This document shows, in pieces, positions 44,362-57,791 of a stretch of DNA of 64,000 nt; position 1 is the first letter of the stretch; the number at the start of each line of letters is the position of its first letter. The position numbers and the translations under genes were made by a program. The stretch comes from Akkermansia muciniphila (lineage in GTDB: Bacteria; Verrucomicrobiota; Verrucomicrobiia; Verrucomicrobiales; Akkermansiaceae). Location: contig NZ_JABDHQ010000009.1 in assembly GCF_018709685.1 (NCBI RefSeq), positions 62,001 to 126,000 on the forward strand. Reading direction: 5' to 3'. The notes under the pieces are model-generated. The model saw nothing but the letters and a program-made list of their open reading frames with translations, was not told where the DNA came from and searched no databases.

Positions 44362-46005
44362 CTACTTCCCTTCCCCGTGCTTGATGCTTGCGGCGTCCAG
44401 AATCTTCTCATAACCCGGCAGACGCCTCTGGAAATCCTGAAAATCCTTGTCCTCCTTCCGGCTCCAGCCCGTCTCCGCATAAGCGGCAATCCGGGGGAAC
44501 ACATGACGGTGCAATTTCTCCACATCCGCAATCCATTCCGTCCAGACCTGGCAGCCCAGGCCGATGACATTCTTCTGATGTTCCGGCTTCAACCCTGCAA
44601 AAACGGGTTCAAAGGAATAGGATTTGGACAAGGGGAGCTTGTCGTAACCCTTGTTCATATAAGTCATGTGGGAAGTGGAATTGACCACCTGGTGGCCGTC
44701 TTCAACCGCCTTGGCGGCAATCTTGTCGGAGCCGTACCAGAAATGGATAATGGCCTTCCCGTCCAGCTTGCCGAGCGCGGCCCCCTGGCCGCCGTCATTG
44801 TGCACGTCGGACCCCAGAATCTCATTCCATCCGATCATCCTTATTCCCTTCTTCGCCAGCATGCCGGAAATCCGGTTCGTAAACATGATCTGAAGGTCCG
44901 GGAAATTCCTGATGCCCTTCTTCTTCATGAACTCCTCAATGTGGGGGACGCCCGCCCAGTACTTCTTATAACGCACCTCGTCGCCGCCAATGTGGATGAT
45001 GCCGCCGGGAAACAGGGCCGCCAGCTCCGTCATGATGTCTCCCAGAAACTGATAGGTCCGCTCGTTGGTGGGGTCAAAGGCGGTTCCGTCATTGAAGCTG
45101 ACGGGAACCTCCGTCACGGGCTTGGCGGACAACTTCAATTCCGGGTAGGAGAACGTGGCCGCGGCGGAATGCCCCGGAATATCTATTTCCGGTACAATCG
45201 TTATATTCCGGTCGGCCGCATAGCGCACGATGCGCCTGATCTGCTCCTGCGTATAAAAACCTTCATGGGGCTTGCCCTCATACTTGCCGCTCCCCCACGT
45301 CTCTATCTCCGTATCCCTCCGCTTGCCGCCGATGGACGTCAGCCTGGGATACTTTTTAATCTGGATGCGCCATCCGGCATCGTCGGACAAATGCCAGTGC
45401 AGGATATTCATCTTCAGAAGCCCCATCTGGTCAATCAGCCTCTTCACCTCCTCCTCTCCAAAAAAATGCCTTGCTTCATCCAGCATGAAGGCGCGCCACG
45501 CAAACCGCGGGTAATCCAGCATGGAAAAAGGCTTCTCCGCCACCGTCCAGCTTACGGCCCCCTTGTCCGCGCCATCGTCAAAAAACGCGGCAGGCAGCAT
45601 CTGCGCCAGGCTCTGCCCGGCATAATACACTCCCCTGGGGGCTGCGGCCTTGATCACGATGCTTCCGGGCGCCGCTTCCAGGCGGTACGCCTCCGGCCCG
45701 TACTGTTTCAGGGAAGCGTCCTTTTCAATGTGGATGATTCCTGCGCCCCTCTCCCCCGCCAGGGAAAGTCCGGTTCCGCGTGATAAAAACTGCTGCAAAA
45801 GACGGGCCTGCCGCAAAAACCCGGCGTCCTTCTCCCGGCACACGATGTGCGTGCCTTCATCCAGCCTCACGGGCTTTGCCGCGTTCCCGTCCGCAACCTT
45901 GACGGATACGGGACGGGGAATAATCCGGTCCTGCGCATTCGCGGACAGGCAGTACATACCGGAGAACAGGAAAAGGAATAAAGGGAAAACACGGCGGAAC
46001 ATCAT
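44362..46005 (-). CDS. Secreted beta-N-acetylhexosaminidase, GH20
   Basis: The 547-residue exported enzyme (start MMFRRVFPLFLFLF at 46005) has a signal peptide to about residue 26. An N-terminal GH20b alpha/beta domain covers about 27-150. The GH20 catalytic barrel covers about 155-520, with the Asp-Glu pair in HIGGDEVRYKKYW (about residues 325-337) and FMLDEARHFF, LHWHLSDDAGWRI, VPEIDIPGHSAA as signatures. It removes terminal GlcNAc or GalNAc from mucin O-glycans. The upstream-extended frame (to 46485) is spurious since it overlaps rarA on the other strand. Divergent from rarA. Confidence 0.95.
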   Translation of the reverse strand: MMFRRVFPLFLFLFSGMYCLSANAQDRIIPRPVSVKVADGNAAKPVRLDEGTHIVCREKDAGFLRQARLLQQFLSRGTGLSLAGERGAGIIHIEKDASLKQYGPEAYRLEAAPGSIVIKAAAPRGVYYAGQSLAQMLPAAFFDDGADKGAVSWTVAEKPFSMLDYPRFAWRAFMLDEARHFFGEEEVKRLIDQMGLLKMNILHWHLSDDAGWRIQIKKYPRLTSIGGKRRDTEIETWGSGKYEGKPHEGFYTQEQIRRIVRYAADRNITIVPEIDIPGHSAAATFSYPELKLSAKPVTEVPVSFNDGTAFDPTNERTYQFLGDIMTELAALFPGGIIHIGGDEVRYKKYWAGVPHIEEFMKKKGIRNFPDLQIMFTNRISGMLAKKGIRMIGWNEILGSDVHNDGGQGAALGKLDGKAIIHFWYGSDKIAAKAVEDGHQVVNSTSHMTYMNKGYDKLPLSKSYSFEPVFAGLKPEHQKNVIGLGCQVWTEWIADVEKLHRHVFPRIAAYAETGWSRKEDKDFQDFQRRLPGYEKILDAASIKHGEGK

Positions 46006-46180
46006 GTCCAGTATACACCCTTTCCCCCGGGAGTCTTTCTTTTCCTCCCGCCTTTTCCTCAATCCCGTCAAAAGCGGCCCGCAAGCCTCCCGCTCCATGA
46101 CACGCCATCCCGCCCCGTCCGCCTGAAATGCCATAATGCGCCCCTTGCCTTCCTTTTTCCCGCGGCGTATGATGGAGAAC

Positions 46181-47560
46181 ATGAAAAAAGACGATACGCC
46201 GGGCCTCTTTGCCGCCTTCGCGGACCGGCCGCTGGCGGACCGCCTGAGACCGGCCGCCCTGGAGGAAATCGTGGGCCAGGACCACCTGCTGGGGGAAGGC
46301 GGCCCCATCCGGCTCATGGCGGACTCCGGCAAGCTGACCAGCTTTGTCCTGTGGGGACCGCCCGGCTGCGGAAAAACCACGCTGGCGCGCATCCTGGCCA
46401 CGCGCACGTCCATGCACTTCGTCGCGCTCTCCGCCGTCTTCTCCGGCATGGCGGATTTGAGAAAAGCCTTTGACGAAGCCGCCAAACGGCGGGAATACGG
46501 TCAGGGAACCCTCCTGTTCGTGGATGAAATCCACCGGTTCAACCGCGCGCAGCAGGACGGCTTTCTGCCCTACGTGGAAAACGGAACCGTCACGCTGGTG
46601 GGGGCCACCACGGAAAACCCCTCCTTTGAACTGAACAGCGCCCTGCTGTCCCGCTGCAAGGTCTTCGTCATGCATTCCTTGGACGCTCCGGCGCTGGAAA
46701 GCATCATTGAGCGGGCGGAATCACTTCTCCAGCGCAAGCTGCCGCTCGCTCCGGAGGCGCGCGCCACCCTCATTGAACTGGCGGACGGGGACGGCCGCTA
46801 CCTCATCAACCTGATGGAAAGCGTCTTTGACCTCTGCAAGCCTGATGAAACGCTGGACACGGCAGCCCTGCTGAAAATCGTCCAGCAGCGCGCCCCGGTT
46901 TACGACAAGGACCGGGAGGGCCATTACAACCTCATCAGCGCCCTGCACAAATCCCTGCGCGGCTCTGATACGGACGCGGCCCTGTACTGGGCCGCACGCA
47001 TGCTCCAGGGCGGAGAAGACCCGCTCTACCTGCTGCGCCGCCTGACCCGCTTCGCCATGGAGGACATCAGCCTGGCGGACCCCGCCGCGCTGCAAATGGC
47101 CATTGCCGCGTGGGACACCTATGAACGCCTGGGCTCCCCGGAGGGAGAACTGGCGATCGCGGAACTGGTCATCTACCTGGGCTGCGCCCCCAAATCCAAC
47201 AGTGCCTACACCGCCTGGGGCGCGGCGCGGAAGGCGGCCAGGGAACACGGCTCCCTGATGCCTCCGGCGCACATCCTGAACGCGCCCACCAAACTGATGA
47301 AGGAGCTGGGCTACGGGAAGAATTACGCGTACGACCACGACGCCCCGGACGCCTTCTCCGGCCAAAACTACTTTCCGGACAAGATGCCCCGCCGCCAGTT
47401 CTACAAGCCGCCGGAACGGGGCTTTGAGCGGGAAATCAACAAGCGGCTGGCATACTGGGACAAGCTGCGCCGCCAGCGGGCGGAAGAGGATTCCGGCGGC
47501 TCCGGCACGCGGAGAGGCCGGAAAAAGCCCCCCGCTCCGGAGGAACGGGAGCCCTCATGA
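46181..47560 (+). CDS. rarA: Replication-associated recombination protein A (AAA+ ATPase)
   Basis: The likely protein is 459 residues (Met at 46181; Mets at 46172 or 46136 are possible). RarA/MgsA acts at stalled replication forks. The N-terminal part shows LADRLRPAALEEIVGQDHLLG, the Walker A loop WGPPGCGKTT (about residues 57-66), Walker B LLFVDEIHRFNRAQQD (about 107-122) and GATTENPSFELNSALLSRC (about 138-156, sensor 1 and arginine finger). The C-terminal half has the MgsA tetramerisation region (EGHYNLISALHKSLRGSD and FSGQNYFPD). It is full length and converges on a GH2 gene, overlapping it by six bases. Confidence 0.94.
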   Translation: MKKDDTPGLFAAFADRPLADRLRPAALEEIVGQDHLLGEGGPIRLMADSGKLTSFVLWGPPGCGKTTLARILATRTSMHFVALSAVFSGMADLRKAFDEAAKRREYGQGTLLFVDEIHRFNRAQQDGFLPYVENGTVTLVGATTENPSFELNSALLSRCKVFVMHSLDAPALESIIERAESLLQRKLPLAPEARATLIELADGDGRYLINLMESVFDLCKPDETLDTAALLKIVQQRAPVYDKDREGHYNLISALHKSLRGSDTDAALYWAARMLQGGEDPLYLLRRLTRFAMEDISLADPAALQMAIAAWDTYERLGSPEGELAIAELVIYLGCAPKSNSAYTAWGAARKAAREHGSLMPPAHILNAPTKLMKELGYGKNYAYDHDAPDAFSGQNYFPDKMPRRQFYKPPERGFEREINKRLAYWDKLRRQRAEEDSGGSGTRRGRKKPPAPEEREPS

Positions 47561-50134
47561 GGCATCCGCCGGCCATACGGCCACTTCCGCAATCCCCTGC
47601 CCCGGCGACAGCCGGATGCGGACATACCTGGCTCCGGCGTCCTCCGGGCACGCTGCGGTCAGCCCCGTCCCATCCTTGTTCAGAACGGTTTTGACGTCCT
47701 TCCAGGTGTTGCCGTCCCTGCTGATCTGCACCACGGGGGGCTGACCCTTCCAGTTTCCGGCGGCCTTCGCCTCCACCCGGTCCAGGCGGAATTCAAACTC
47801 CATGTCCAGCTGCCACCACGGCGCCTTGTCATCCGCGGACGGCTTCCATGCGGAAGCGCCGTCCCCGTCGGAGGCCTTCATCGCGTCCTGGACATTGGAT
47901 GAAGCGGAACAGGGCCTCAATGCCGCCAGATTGGCTTTTTCCCCGGTTCCGGACTGGCCGTACCGCGCCAGCTGGGCGTCCCTTTCCTGTGCGGTAAAAC
48001 GCTTGTAGGGCCTGTCCTCCGTTTCCGCGCTCCTGCCCGCCATGTACGCCGGGGCCTTCCGGGAAACGATTTGGAGGCTGTCCCCCTTCAATCCGGGGGA
48101 AGAGGCCTTGATGACCGTTTTCCCGGCATAATAGGACCGGAACTCAATGGCCGCGCAGCCGTCAATGAGGTCAATGTCCGTTCCGGGCGTGAACGTGATG
48201 CTCTTGCCGGTGGGGAATTCCCCGGGGCCGGACTCCACCGTGAGCGTCACCGGAACGGCATTGGCTATCTGCCTGCCGGAGGCGTCCGCCACCTTCACGG
48301 TCACGTGCACGTCGTCCGTGCCGTCCGCCGGGCTGATCACCTTCTTGTCCGCGGACAGCTTCACCTGCGCCGGAGTTCCCTTCACGGGCCATTCCGGCGG
48401 GGGAATGCGTTTGAACTCATTTCTGTACCAGTACCAGGCGCGCTTGGGGATGCGGAAATAATCCACAATGCCCATGCGGCCGCCGGAGGGCCAGATGCTG
48501 CCGTGGTCAAACCCGCACCAGACCGCCTCGCCAATGCGCCAGGGATAGCGGACGCCGGCGTCCTTGTCCTTCTTCATGTCCCCCCAGCCCGGCGCGTACG
48601 CTCCCGGCCTCTTGCAGCTCACGGAACCGTATTCCGTCACCATGCTGGGCCTTCCGGGCGTCTTCACGCGTGAGCCGTCCCCGTTGAAAGCAGCCAGGTC
48701 CCCCAGTTTGTCAAAATTCCCGCGCTGGCCTCCCCCCGCGCACACGGGGCGCGTCGGGTCCAGCTCCTTCACCAGCGCAATGAGCCTGGCGCACAATTCC
48801 CTGGACTCCTTCGCATGCTGGGTGAAAAACGGCTCGTTGCTGATGCTCCAGATGACGACGGAAGGATGGTTCCGGAATTGCAGCACCATTTCCCTCACCT
48901 GGCGCATGCAGCTTTCCTGAAAAGCGGCCCGGTCCTTTTCATCGGAGGGATAGGCGTCGCAATTCCAGTAGCGGTTGTCCTTCTTAAACCCGCCCATGCC
49001 CCAGAAAATGCCTTCATTCAGCATGCACATGCCCTCCCGGTCGCAGGCATCCAGAAAAGCCTGGGAATGGGGATAATGGGAGCCGCGGATGAAATTAAAC
49101 CCGGCGTTCTTCATCAGCAGCACGTCACGGCGCGCCCCGGCATCCGTCACGGCATCCCCCCACCCGGCATGGTCCTGGTGCACATTGGCCCCATGCAGAT
49201 AAACGGGCTTCCCGTTAATCAGCATGCCCCGGTCCGCCGTCAGCTCCAGAGAGCGGAAACCCAGGGGACTTTCAGTCCGGTCCAGCGTCTTCCCCTTCTC
49301 GTCCACCAGCTCCGTCGTCACGCGGTACATGTTGGGCGCTGCCGGACTCCACAATTTGGGAGCGGCCAGCGGAGGCAGGTCCGTCTGAATGCGGTCCGCC
49401 CCTCCCGCGGCCAGCTTCACGGGCTTCTCCCCGCGCAAAACCACACGGCCGCCCTTCTCCTCGCGCACGGTGTGGCGCACGGAAAACTTCTTCATTTCCG
49501 CGGAATCATTCTTCACCTCCGTCAGGATGCACACCTTCCCGCGGGAGGGCGTCACTTCCGGCGTCTGCACCCACACGCCGTGGGCCGGAATGTGCACGGG
49601 GGAACACACATGCAGATGCACATTCCGGTACAGGCCGCCGGAAAAAGTATGCTCCCCGGCCCGCGGGGCGATGCGGGGACTCCAGCGGTTGTCCACGCGC
49701 ACTTCCACCCAATTCTCTCCGGGCTTCAGGAAAGGCGTCAAATCCGTACGGAATGCCGTATACCCCCCCTCATGGCTGCCCGCGGCCTTCCCGTTCACCG
49801 TCACCTCCGCCACCTGGAAGGCTGCGCCGCAATCCAGAAAAACCTTTTGCCCCAGCCATTCCTCCGGCACAACGAGCTTCTTGCGGTAGGAGCCACGCCC
49901 CGTGTAAAAGGAGTCGGACATGAAATAGGGCAGGCTGAACGTATGGGGCAGATGCGCCGTCTGCCAGCCGCTCTTTCCGGGTTCGTCTTCCAGCCGGAAC
50001 TCCCAGCCGCGGTTCCAGACCATCCTCTTGCAGGGGGAGGAAGCTTCCCCAGCGGTAGAAACGCCTGTTTCCGCACCAGCCGCGGAGAGGCTCAGAACGG
50101 CGGCGCCCAGCATGCAGGCAATAATCTTGAACAT
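47555..50134 (-). CDS. Secreted GH2 beta-galactosidase-like enzyme with discoidin domain
   Basis: The protein of 859 residues (start MFKIIACMLGAAVLS at 50134) has a signal peptide to about residue 22. A GH2 sugar-binding jelly roll (about 40-200), Ig-like domain (about 200-310) and TIM barrel (about 310-590) follow. The acid/base Glu is in VIWSISNEPFF and the nucleophile Glu in MVTEYGSVS. A further Ig-like domain (about 620-700, VHVTVKVADASGRQIANAVPVTL) and an F5/8-type domain at about 730-855 finish the protein. Specificity among GH2 (galactosidase or other) is not certain from sequence alone. It has a separate transcript from the two GH2 genes upstream. Confidence 0.92.
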   Translation of the reverse strand: MFKIIACMLGAAVLSLSAAGAETGVSTAGEASSPCKRMVWNRGWEFRLEDEPGKSGWQTAHLPHTFSLPYFMSDSFYTGRGSYRKKLVVPEEWLGQKVFLDCGAAFQVAEVTVNGKAAGSHEGGYTAFRTDLTPFLKPGENWVEVRVDNRWSPRIAPRAGEHTFSGGLYRNVHLHVCSPVHIPAHGVWVQTPEVTPSRGKVCILTEVKNDSAEMKKFSVRHTVREEKGGRVVLRGEKPVKLAAGGADRIQTDLPPLAAPKLWSPAAPNMYRVTTELVDEKGKTLDRTESPLGFRSLELTADRGMLINGKPVYLHGANVHQDHAGWGDAVTDAGARRDVLLMKNAGFNFIRGSHYPHSQAFLDACDREGMCMLNEGIFWGMGGFKKDNRYWNCDAYPSDEKDRAAFQESCMRQVREMVLQFRNHPSVVIWSISNEPFFTQHAKESRELCARLIALVKELDPTRPVCAGGGQRGNFDKLGDLAAFNGDGSRVKTPGRPSMVTEYGSVSCKRPGAYAPGWGDMKKDKDAGVRYPWRIGEAVWCGFDHGSIWPSGGRMGIVDYFRIPKRAWYWYRNEFKRIPPPEWPVKGTPAQVKLSADKKVISPADGTDDVHVTVKVADASGRQIANAVPVTLTVESGPGEFPTGKSITFTPGTDIDLIDGCAAIEFRSYYAGKTVIKASSPGLKGDSLQIVSRKAPAYMAGRSAETEDRPYKRFTAQERDAQLARYGQSGTGEKANLAALRPCSASSNVQDAMKASDGDGASAWKPSADDKAPWWQLDMEFEFRLDRVEAKAAGNWKGQPPVVQISRDGNTWKDVKTVLNKDGTGLTAACPEDAGARYVRIRLSPGQGIAEVAVWPADAS

Positions 50135-50211
50135 GTGTATGCTACCACTCCCCTGTGCTCTTTCTTTCAATCAAAAAACATTTCCGCACCTTGAAGCGTC
50201 CACAACAACAA

Positions 50212-50239
50212 GCCGTGCACCCCTTCCGGGCTGCACGGC
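50212..50239 (-). terminator. Terminator after the large GH2 gene (minus strand)
   Basis: An eight-base perfect stem GCCGTGCA/TGCACGGC with a twelve-base loop precedes TTGTTGTTG on the minus strand, 45 bases after the stop at 50284. The T tract is interrupted, so efficiency is uncertain. Confidence 0.55.
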
Positions 50240-50283
50240 TGGAAAAAGCCTTCATTCGGGAAAAAGGCGCTCCCGCGGATCCG

Positions 50284-54174
<3,891 letters not shown>

Positions 54175-56313
54175 TTACTTATACTTGTTGATGGACGGGT
54201 CCTGATAGCGCTCGGAACCCTTCTTCCCTTCCTCGCCGGAAGGCTTAAGGGTCCATTTGCAGGAATCCGTATACGTTTTCCCGCCCACGGAGGCCGTGGC
54301 CGTGATGGTGTTGACGCCGGGCTTGAGAGTTACTTCAGGCCAGACGGCGCGCTTCAATTCATCCGGCTTGACGCTTCCCGCGGCCTTCCCGTTGACGGCC
54401 AGCTTCACCATGGGGGCATTGCTGTAAACCTTCACGGGCACCGTCTTTTCCGTGCGCTCCGCAAACCTGCGGGACGTAATGTACACGGTCGGCTGCGGGC
54501 TCCAATTGGCCCTGTAGAAGAAATAGGCGTCCTTGGGCGTCTTGCGGTCGTAGGTCACCAGCCCCTTGTCGTTGATGCCGGGGCTTTCCCCCTCAAAGCG
54601 GGAGGCGGAGCCGAAGTCAAACATGTTCCAGACGAAGGAGCCCCACACCTCGGGCCTCTCCCTGATGCACTTGTAATTGATCTCATGCGCCTGGGACTGC
54701 CATTCCTCCGGATGCCAGAATCCCGTGGGGGACGGCCTCTTTGCCGGATTCTCATGCATGCCCGTGCTGGCGCCATGGCCGTACTCGCTGACGGCGATGC
54801 CCATCTTGCCGCCGTAGTCGCGGATGTAGCCGTTCAGGTTGCCCTTCATGGTTTCAGGGCCGCCCCCGTACCAGCCGGGATACGTATTGAACGCGATGTG
54901 GTCCGGAATATTGTTCAGTTTCCTGCGGCCCGCCTGGTTGCTGGCCGCCACCGTCATGCGGGAGGGGTCCGTCTCCTTCACGAACTTGTTCAGTTCCGTC
55001 AATTCGGCCTCCATGTCCACCCCTTTGGAGGAAGCCTCCGGCTGGTGGCCTATCTCATTGAAAATACCCCACATGCAGATGGAGGGATGGTTCCAGTGCT
55101 GGTAAATCATCTCCCGGGCCTGGAGGCGGTTATTCTCCCGGAACTCCGGCGTATCACGCACCAGGTTGACGTTGGGCACCTCGGACCAGACGACCAGCCC
55201 CGTCTTGTCGCACAGGTCGTAAACGTTGCTGGAGGCGGGATAGTGGCCCGTTCTCAAACCGTCCGCCCCCATGTCCGCAATCAACCTGATATCCCGCTCC
55301 TCATCCTCCGGGGAGAGCGCCCAGCCCTTCCCCTTCACATCCTGGTGGCGGCTGACTCCCTTGATCTGCATGGGTTTTCCGTTCAGGACAAACCCCTCCT
55401 TGGGATTGACGGAAACGGTCCTCAACCCCAGCGGCTGCACCATTTCATCCGTCTGGCCGTCCGCCGTCCTGACGGAGGTCTTCACCTGGTAGAGGTAGGG
55501 ATTCCTGACACCGTTCCAGAGCACGGGATTGGGAATCGCCAGTGTTACGGGAACTTCCAGATTCTTCTTTTCCCCGGCGGCGGCCTTCACTGTCTTTCCG
55601 GCTACCTTCCTGCCCTTCATGTCCAGAATTTCCACGGCCACATCCACGTCCCCCGCCTTCCCGTCCGAATTCAGAAGGGTCTTCACCTCCACTTCCGCTT
55701 TGGATTTGTCCAGGGACTTCGTAGTAATGAAAACGCCGGGAGAGGCGTAAAAGAGGGGGTCAATGCAGACGCCGTCCGTCTCAATCAGTTCAATGGGCCG
55801 GTACAGTCCGCCGAACATGGAAAAATCCCCGCGCTGGGGCGCGATGTGGTCCCGCTGCGTATTGTCCACCAGCACGGAAACCGTATTGGCGCCTTTTTTC
55901 AGTAGAGGGGTGATTTCATAGCAAAATGCGGTGAATGCCCCCTCATGCCTGCCGGCAGGCTTCCCGTTGACGGAAACCTCGGAAACGATGCTGGCGCCCC
56001 CGCCGCGGATGAAATACCTCTTGCCCGGCTTGGGAGCCACCGGAAGAGTACGGGTATAAACGGCGGGGCCGCGCCGGTAAACGTCGCTGTTGACGGACTT
56101 GGCGTCTCCGCGCTTCCCTTTCACGCCGTCCGCGGCATCTTCCGCGTTCCAGGTGTGGGGCACCGTCACTTTCACGGAGGGGCTCCCGTTGAAGCTGTAG
56201 TCCCAGGAACCGTTCAAAGGATGGACTTCACGGGCATCAGCCGCCAGGATGGAGCCCAAGGCACAGCACAGCCCGGCACATGATACGTTGAAAGAGAGGA
56301 TTCTGATGTTCAT
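54175..56313 (-). CDS. Secreted compact GH2 beta-galactosidase-like enzyme
   Basis: The 712-residue protein has a signal peptide to about residue 28. It carries a jelly roll (about 30-185), Ig-like domain (about 185-290), a GH2 TIM barrel (about 290-590; acid/base Glu in MWGIFNEIGHQP, nucleophile in IAVSEYGHGAS) and one C-terminal Ig-like domain (about 620-690). The active-site Met/Phe context WNMFDFGSA is usual for small GH2 enzymes. No carbohydrate-binding module. First gene of the two-gene GH2 operon with the large LacZ-type enzyme. Confidence 0.93.
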   Translation of the reverse strand: MNIRILSFNVSCAGLCCALGSILAADAREVHPLNGSWDYSFNGSPSVKVTVPHTWNAEDAADGVKGKRGDAKSVNSDVYRRGPAVYTRTLPVAPKPGKRYFIRGGGASIVSEVSVNGKPAGRHEGAFTAFCYEITPLLKKGANTVSVLVDNTQRDHIAPQRGDFSMFGGLYRPIELIETDGVCIDPLFYASPGVFITTKSLDKSKAEVEVKTLLNSDGKAGDVDVAVEILDMKGRKVAGKTVKAAAGEKKNLEVPVTLAIPNPVLWNGVRNPYLYQVKTSVRTADGQTDEMVQPLGLRTVSVNPKEGFVLNGKPMQIKGVSRHQDVKGKGWALSPEDEERDIRLIADMGADGLRTGHYPASSNVYDLCDKTGLVVWSEVPNVNLVRDTPEFRENNRLQAREMIYQHWNHPSICMWGIFNEIGHQPEASSKGVDMEAELTELNKFVKETDPSRMTVAASNQAGRRKLNNIPDHIAFNTYPGWYGGGPETMKGNLNGYIRDYGGKMGIAVSEYGHGASTGMHENPAKRPSPTGFWHPEEWQSQAHEINYKCIRERPEVWGSFVWNMFDFGSASRFEGESPGINDKGLVTYDRKTPKDAYFFYRANWSPQPTVYITSRRFAERTEKTVPVKVYSNAPMVKLAVNGKAAGSVKPDELKRAVWPEVTLKPGVNTITATASVGGKTYTDSCKWTLKPSGEEGKKGSERYQDPSINKYK

Positions 56314-56361
56314 GATACAGTGGAATAGTGTACCTCATACGTCCAGGCATGTAAAATACTT

Positions 56362-56604
56362 TCATCCTTCCGGGAGGCCTTCTTCCCGGCCTAACAAAAA
56401 TTTACTGACGCCTGACGAATAGCGTTCATTTTGATATTCAATGTACGGAACCATGCTTTCTAACATTTTCGGTCCCTGCACCATCAGAAACTTTGATTTT
56501 CCGATCGGATCAAAGAAAACATAAGTTACAACATATCCTTGACGGATACGCGTTTTCCGATGGAAAGCATAAGTTTTCTTTACTATAAGGATGGCCTTTT
56601 TCAT
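56362..56604 (-). CDS. Small basic protein divergent from the integrase
   Basis: The 80-residue protein starts at ATG 56604 (MKKAILIVKKTYAFHRKTRIR). It has a Lys/Arg-rich N-terminus, a strand-rich middle (GYVVTYVFFDPIGKSKFLMVQGPKM) and a polar end. The A+T content is higher than in neighbouring genes. It lies 34 bases head-to-head from the recombinase start, with a perfect palindrome in between. That position is typical for an excisionase or regulator of an integrase, but the sequence matches no such family that I know. A longer upstream frame exists but runs antisense through the recombinase and is rejected. Confidence 0.5.
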   Translation of the reverse strand: MKKAILIVKKTYAFHRKTRIRQGYVVTYVFFDPIGKSKFLMVQGPKMLESMVPYIEYQNERYSSGVSKFLLGREEGLPEG

Positions 56605-56610
56605 TAAAAC

Positions 56611-56628
56611 CGTGTTTGTACAAACACG
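56611..56628. promoter_or_regulatory. Perfect 18-bp palindrome between divergent genes
   Basis: CGTGTTTGTACAAACACG is a complete palindrome. It lies 6 bases upstream of the small gene start and 10 bases upstream of the recombinase start. It may be an operator that controls both genes or a recombination crossover site. Confidence 0.6.
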
Positions 56629-56638
56629 ATGAACCTGT

Positions 56639-57730
56639 ATGAGAAAAGTACCGAAAACGAATAAACTAAAATATGTTGGAACCGCCCTTCTGGAAGGGGA
56701 ATCAGTCACCCTGACCCAGGCGGCACGGCTTGTATTGGAAATCAAGGAAGCCCTGGGGGATGAAATCTGCACCATCAACCGGTGCCGGGAAGTCGTCACC
56801 CTGGGGCTGAACGCCATCAAAAACAAACACCATACCGTCAGCTTCGGGACGGCGGCCACGGAATGCCTGCGTTCCAAAAGCCACCGCCGCCCCCGGACGC
56901 TGACGGACATCAAGAGCATCATTCACAAACTCAAGAAGAGCAATCCGGAACTGGAGGATACTCCCCTCAGGAACCTCACCGTGGAAGAATGCCAGAGCAT
57001 TCTGATGAACACGTTCACCACGTCGCGCCAGCGGCACAAGGCGCGGCTGATCCTGAGCGGCATTTTCTCCTTCTCCGTCAAGCGCGGCTGGTGTGATGAA
57101 AATCCCATCCTCCGTGTGGACACCCCGTTCCTGCGGGAACAGGAAATCCCTGCCCTGGGACTGAAGGACGTGACCCTGCTCCTCAAAACGTGCATGGATG
57201 AATTTGACGGGAGCTGCGTGGCTGGAGCGGCCCTGATGATTTTTGCAGGCATCCGCCCGCAGGAAGTGGAACGGCTCCTCTGGGAGAACATCGCCATCCG
57301 GGACGGCTGCGTGATCCTGAACTCCAAGCACACCAAGACAGGAGGCGCCCGGCACGTGACCATCCTGCCCGTGCTTGCCAAATGGCTCAAATTCTGCCGT
57401 GACAGGACCAAGCCGGGGCCGAATACGCCCATCTGCCCCAAGGGCTGGACGATCAAGTGGCGCAAGATCCGCAAAAACGCGGGCTGGGGAGGCAGAAAAA
57501 GATCATGGGTGCCGGACTGCCTGCGGCACACCTATGCCAGCTACCATGCCAAGCACTTCAAGGACTACAACCTGCTGCAGATGGAAATGGGGCACCGCTC
57601 CTCCTCCCTGCTCCGCACCCGGTACCTGAACATGAAAGGGATTTCCCCGCAGACGGCCACGCGCTTCTGGGGACTCACTCCCGCCAAGGTGATTTCAGAA
57701 ACGGAACCGCCGGAGGAACAGACGCAATAA
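56639..57730 (+). CDS. Solitary tyrosine recombinase / integrase
   Basis: The 363-residue protein has a SAM-like core-binding domain (about residues 70-160) and a catalytic domain (about 175-345). The first Arg is in IFAGIRPQEVERLLW (about residue 205). The beta-hairpin Lys lies near HTKTGGARH. The Arg of the HxxR box is in PDCLRHTYASYH (its first His replaced by Asp), the second His in MEMGHRSSSLLRTRY and the nucleophile Tyr in RTRYLN. All catalytic residues but the HxxR His are thus visible. No phage structural, transposon or repeat array is adjacent. It may be domesticated or mobilise a site not in the window. Convergent with speA. Confidence 0.9.
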   Translation: MRKVPKTNKLKYVGTALLEGESVTLTQAARLVLEIKEALGDEICTINRCREVVTLGLNAIKNKHHTVSFGTAATECLRSKSHRRPRTLTDIKSIIHKLKKSNPELEDTPLRNLTVEECQSILMNTFTTSRQRHKARLILSGIFSFSVKRGWCDENPILRVDTPFLREQEIPALGLKDVTLLLKTCMDEFDGSCVAGAALMIFAGIRPQEVERLLWENIAIRDGCVILNSKHTKTGGARHVTILPVLAKWLKFCRDRTKPGPNTPICPKGWTIKWRKIRKNAGWGGRKRSWVPDCLRHTYASYHAKHFKDYNLLQMEMGHRSSSLLRTRYLNMKGISPQTATRFWGLTPAKVISETEPPEEQTQ

Positions 57731-57791
57731 CGGAGAGGGGACGGAGGCTCCGGCTGAGGCGGCCTCCCCCCTTTCCCAGGCAGGCCTGCCC

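Noticed and set aside
46006-46485. N-terminal extension of the GH20 frame
   Set aside because: The secretion signal begins at 46005, and the extension is antisense to rarA.
56611-56628. LexA box
   Set aside because: The palindrome has no spacer of the expected LexA form and no SOS gene is attached; left as operator or recombination site.
56605-56922. 186-residue frame upstream of the small gene
   Set aside because: The extra part is antisense to the recombinase and lacks protein-like composition; only the 80-residue portion is kept.
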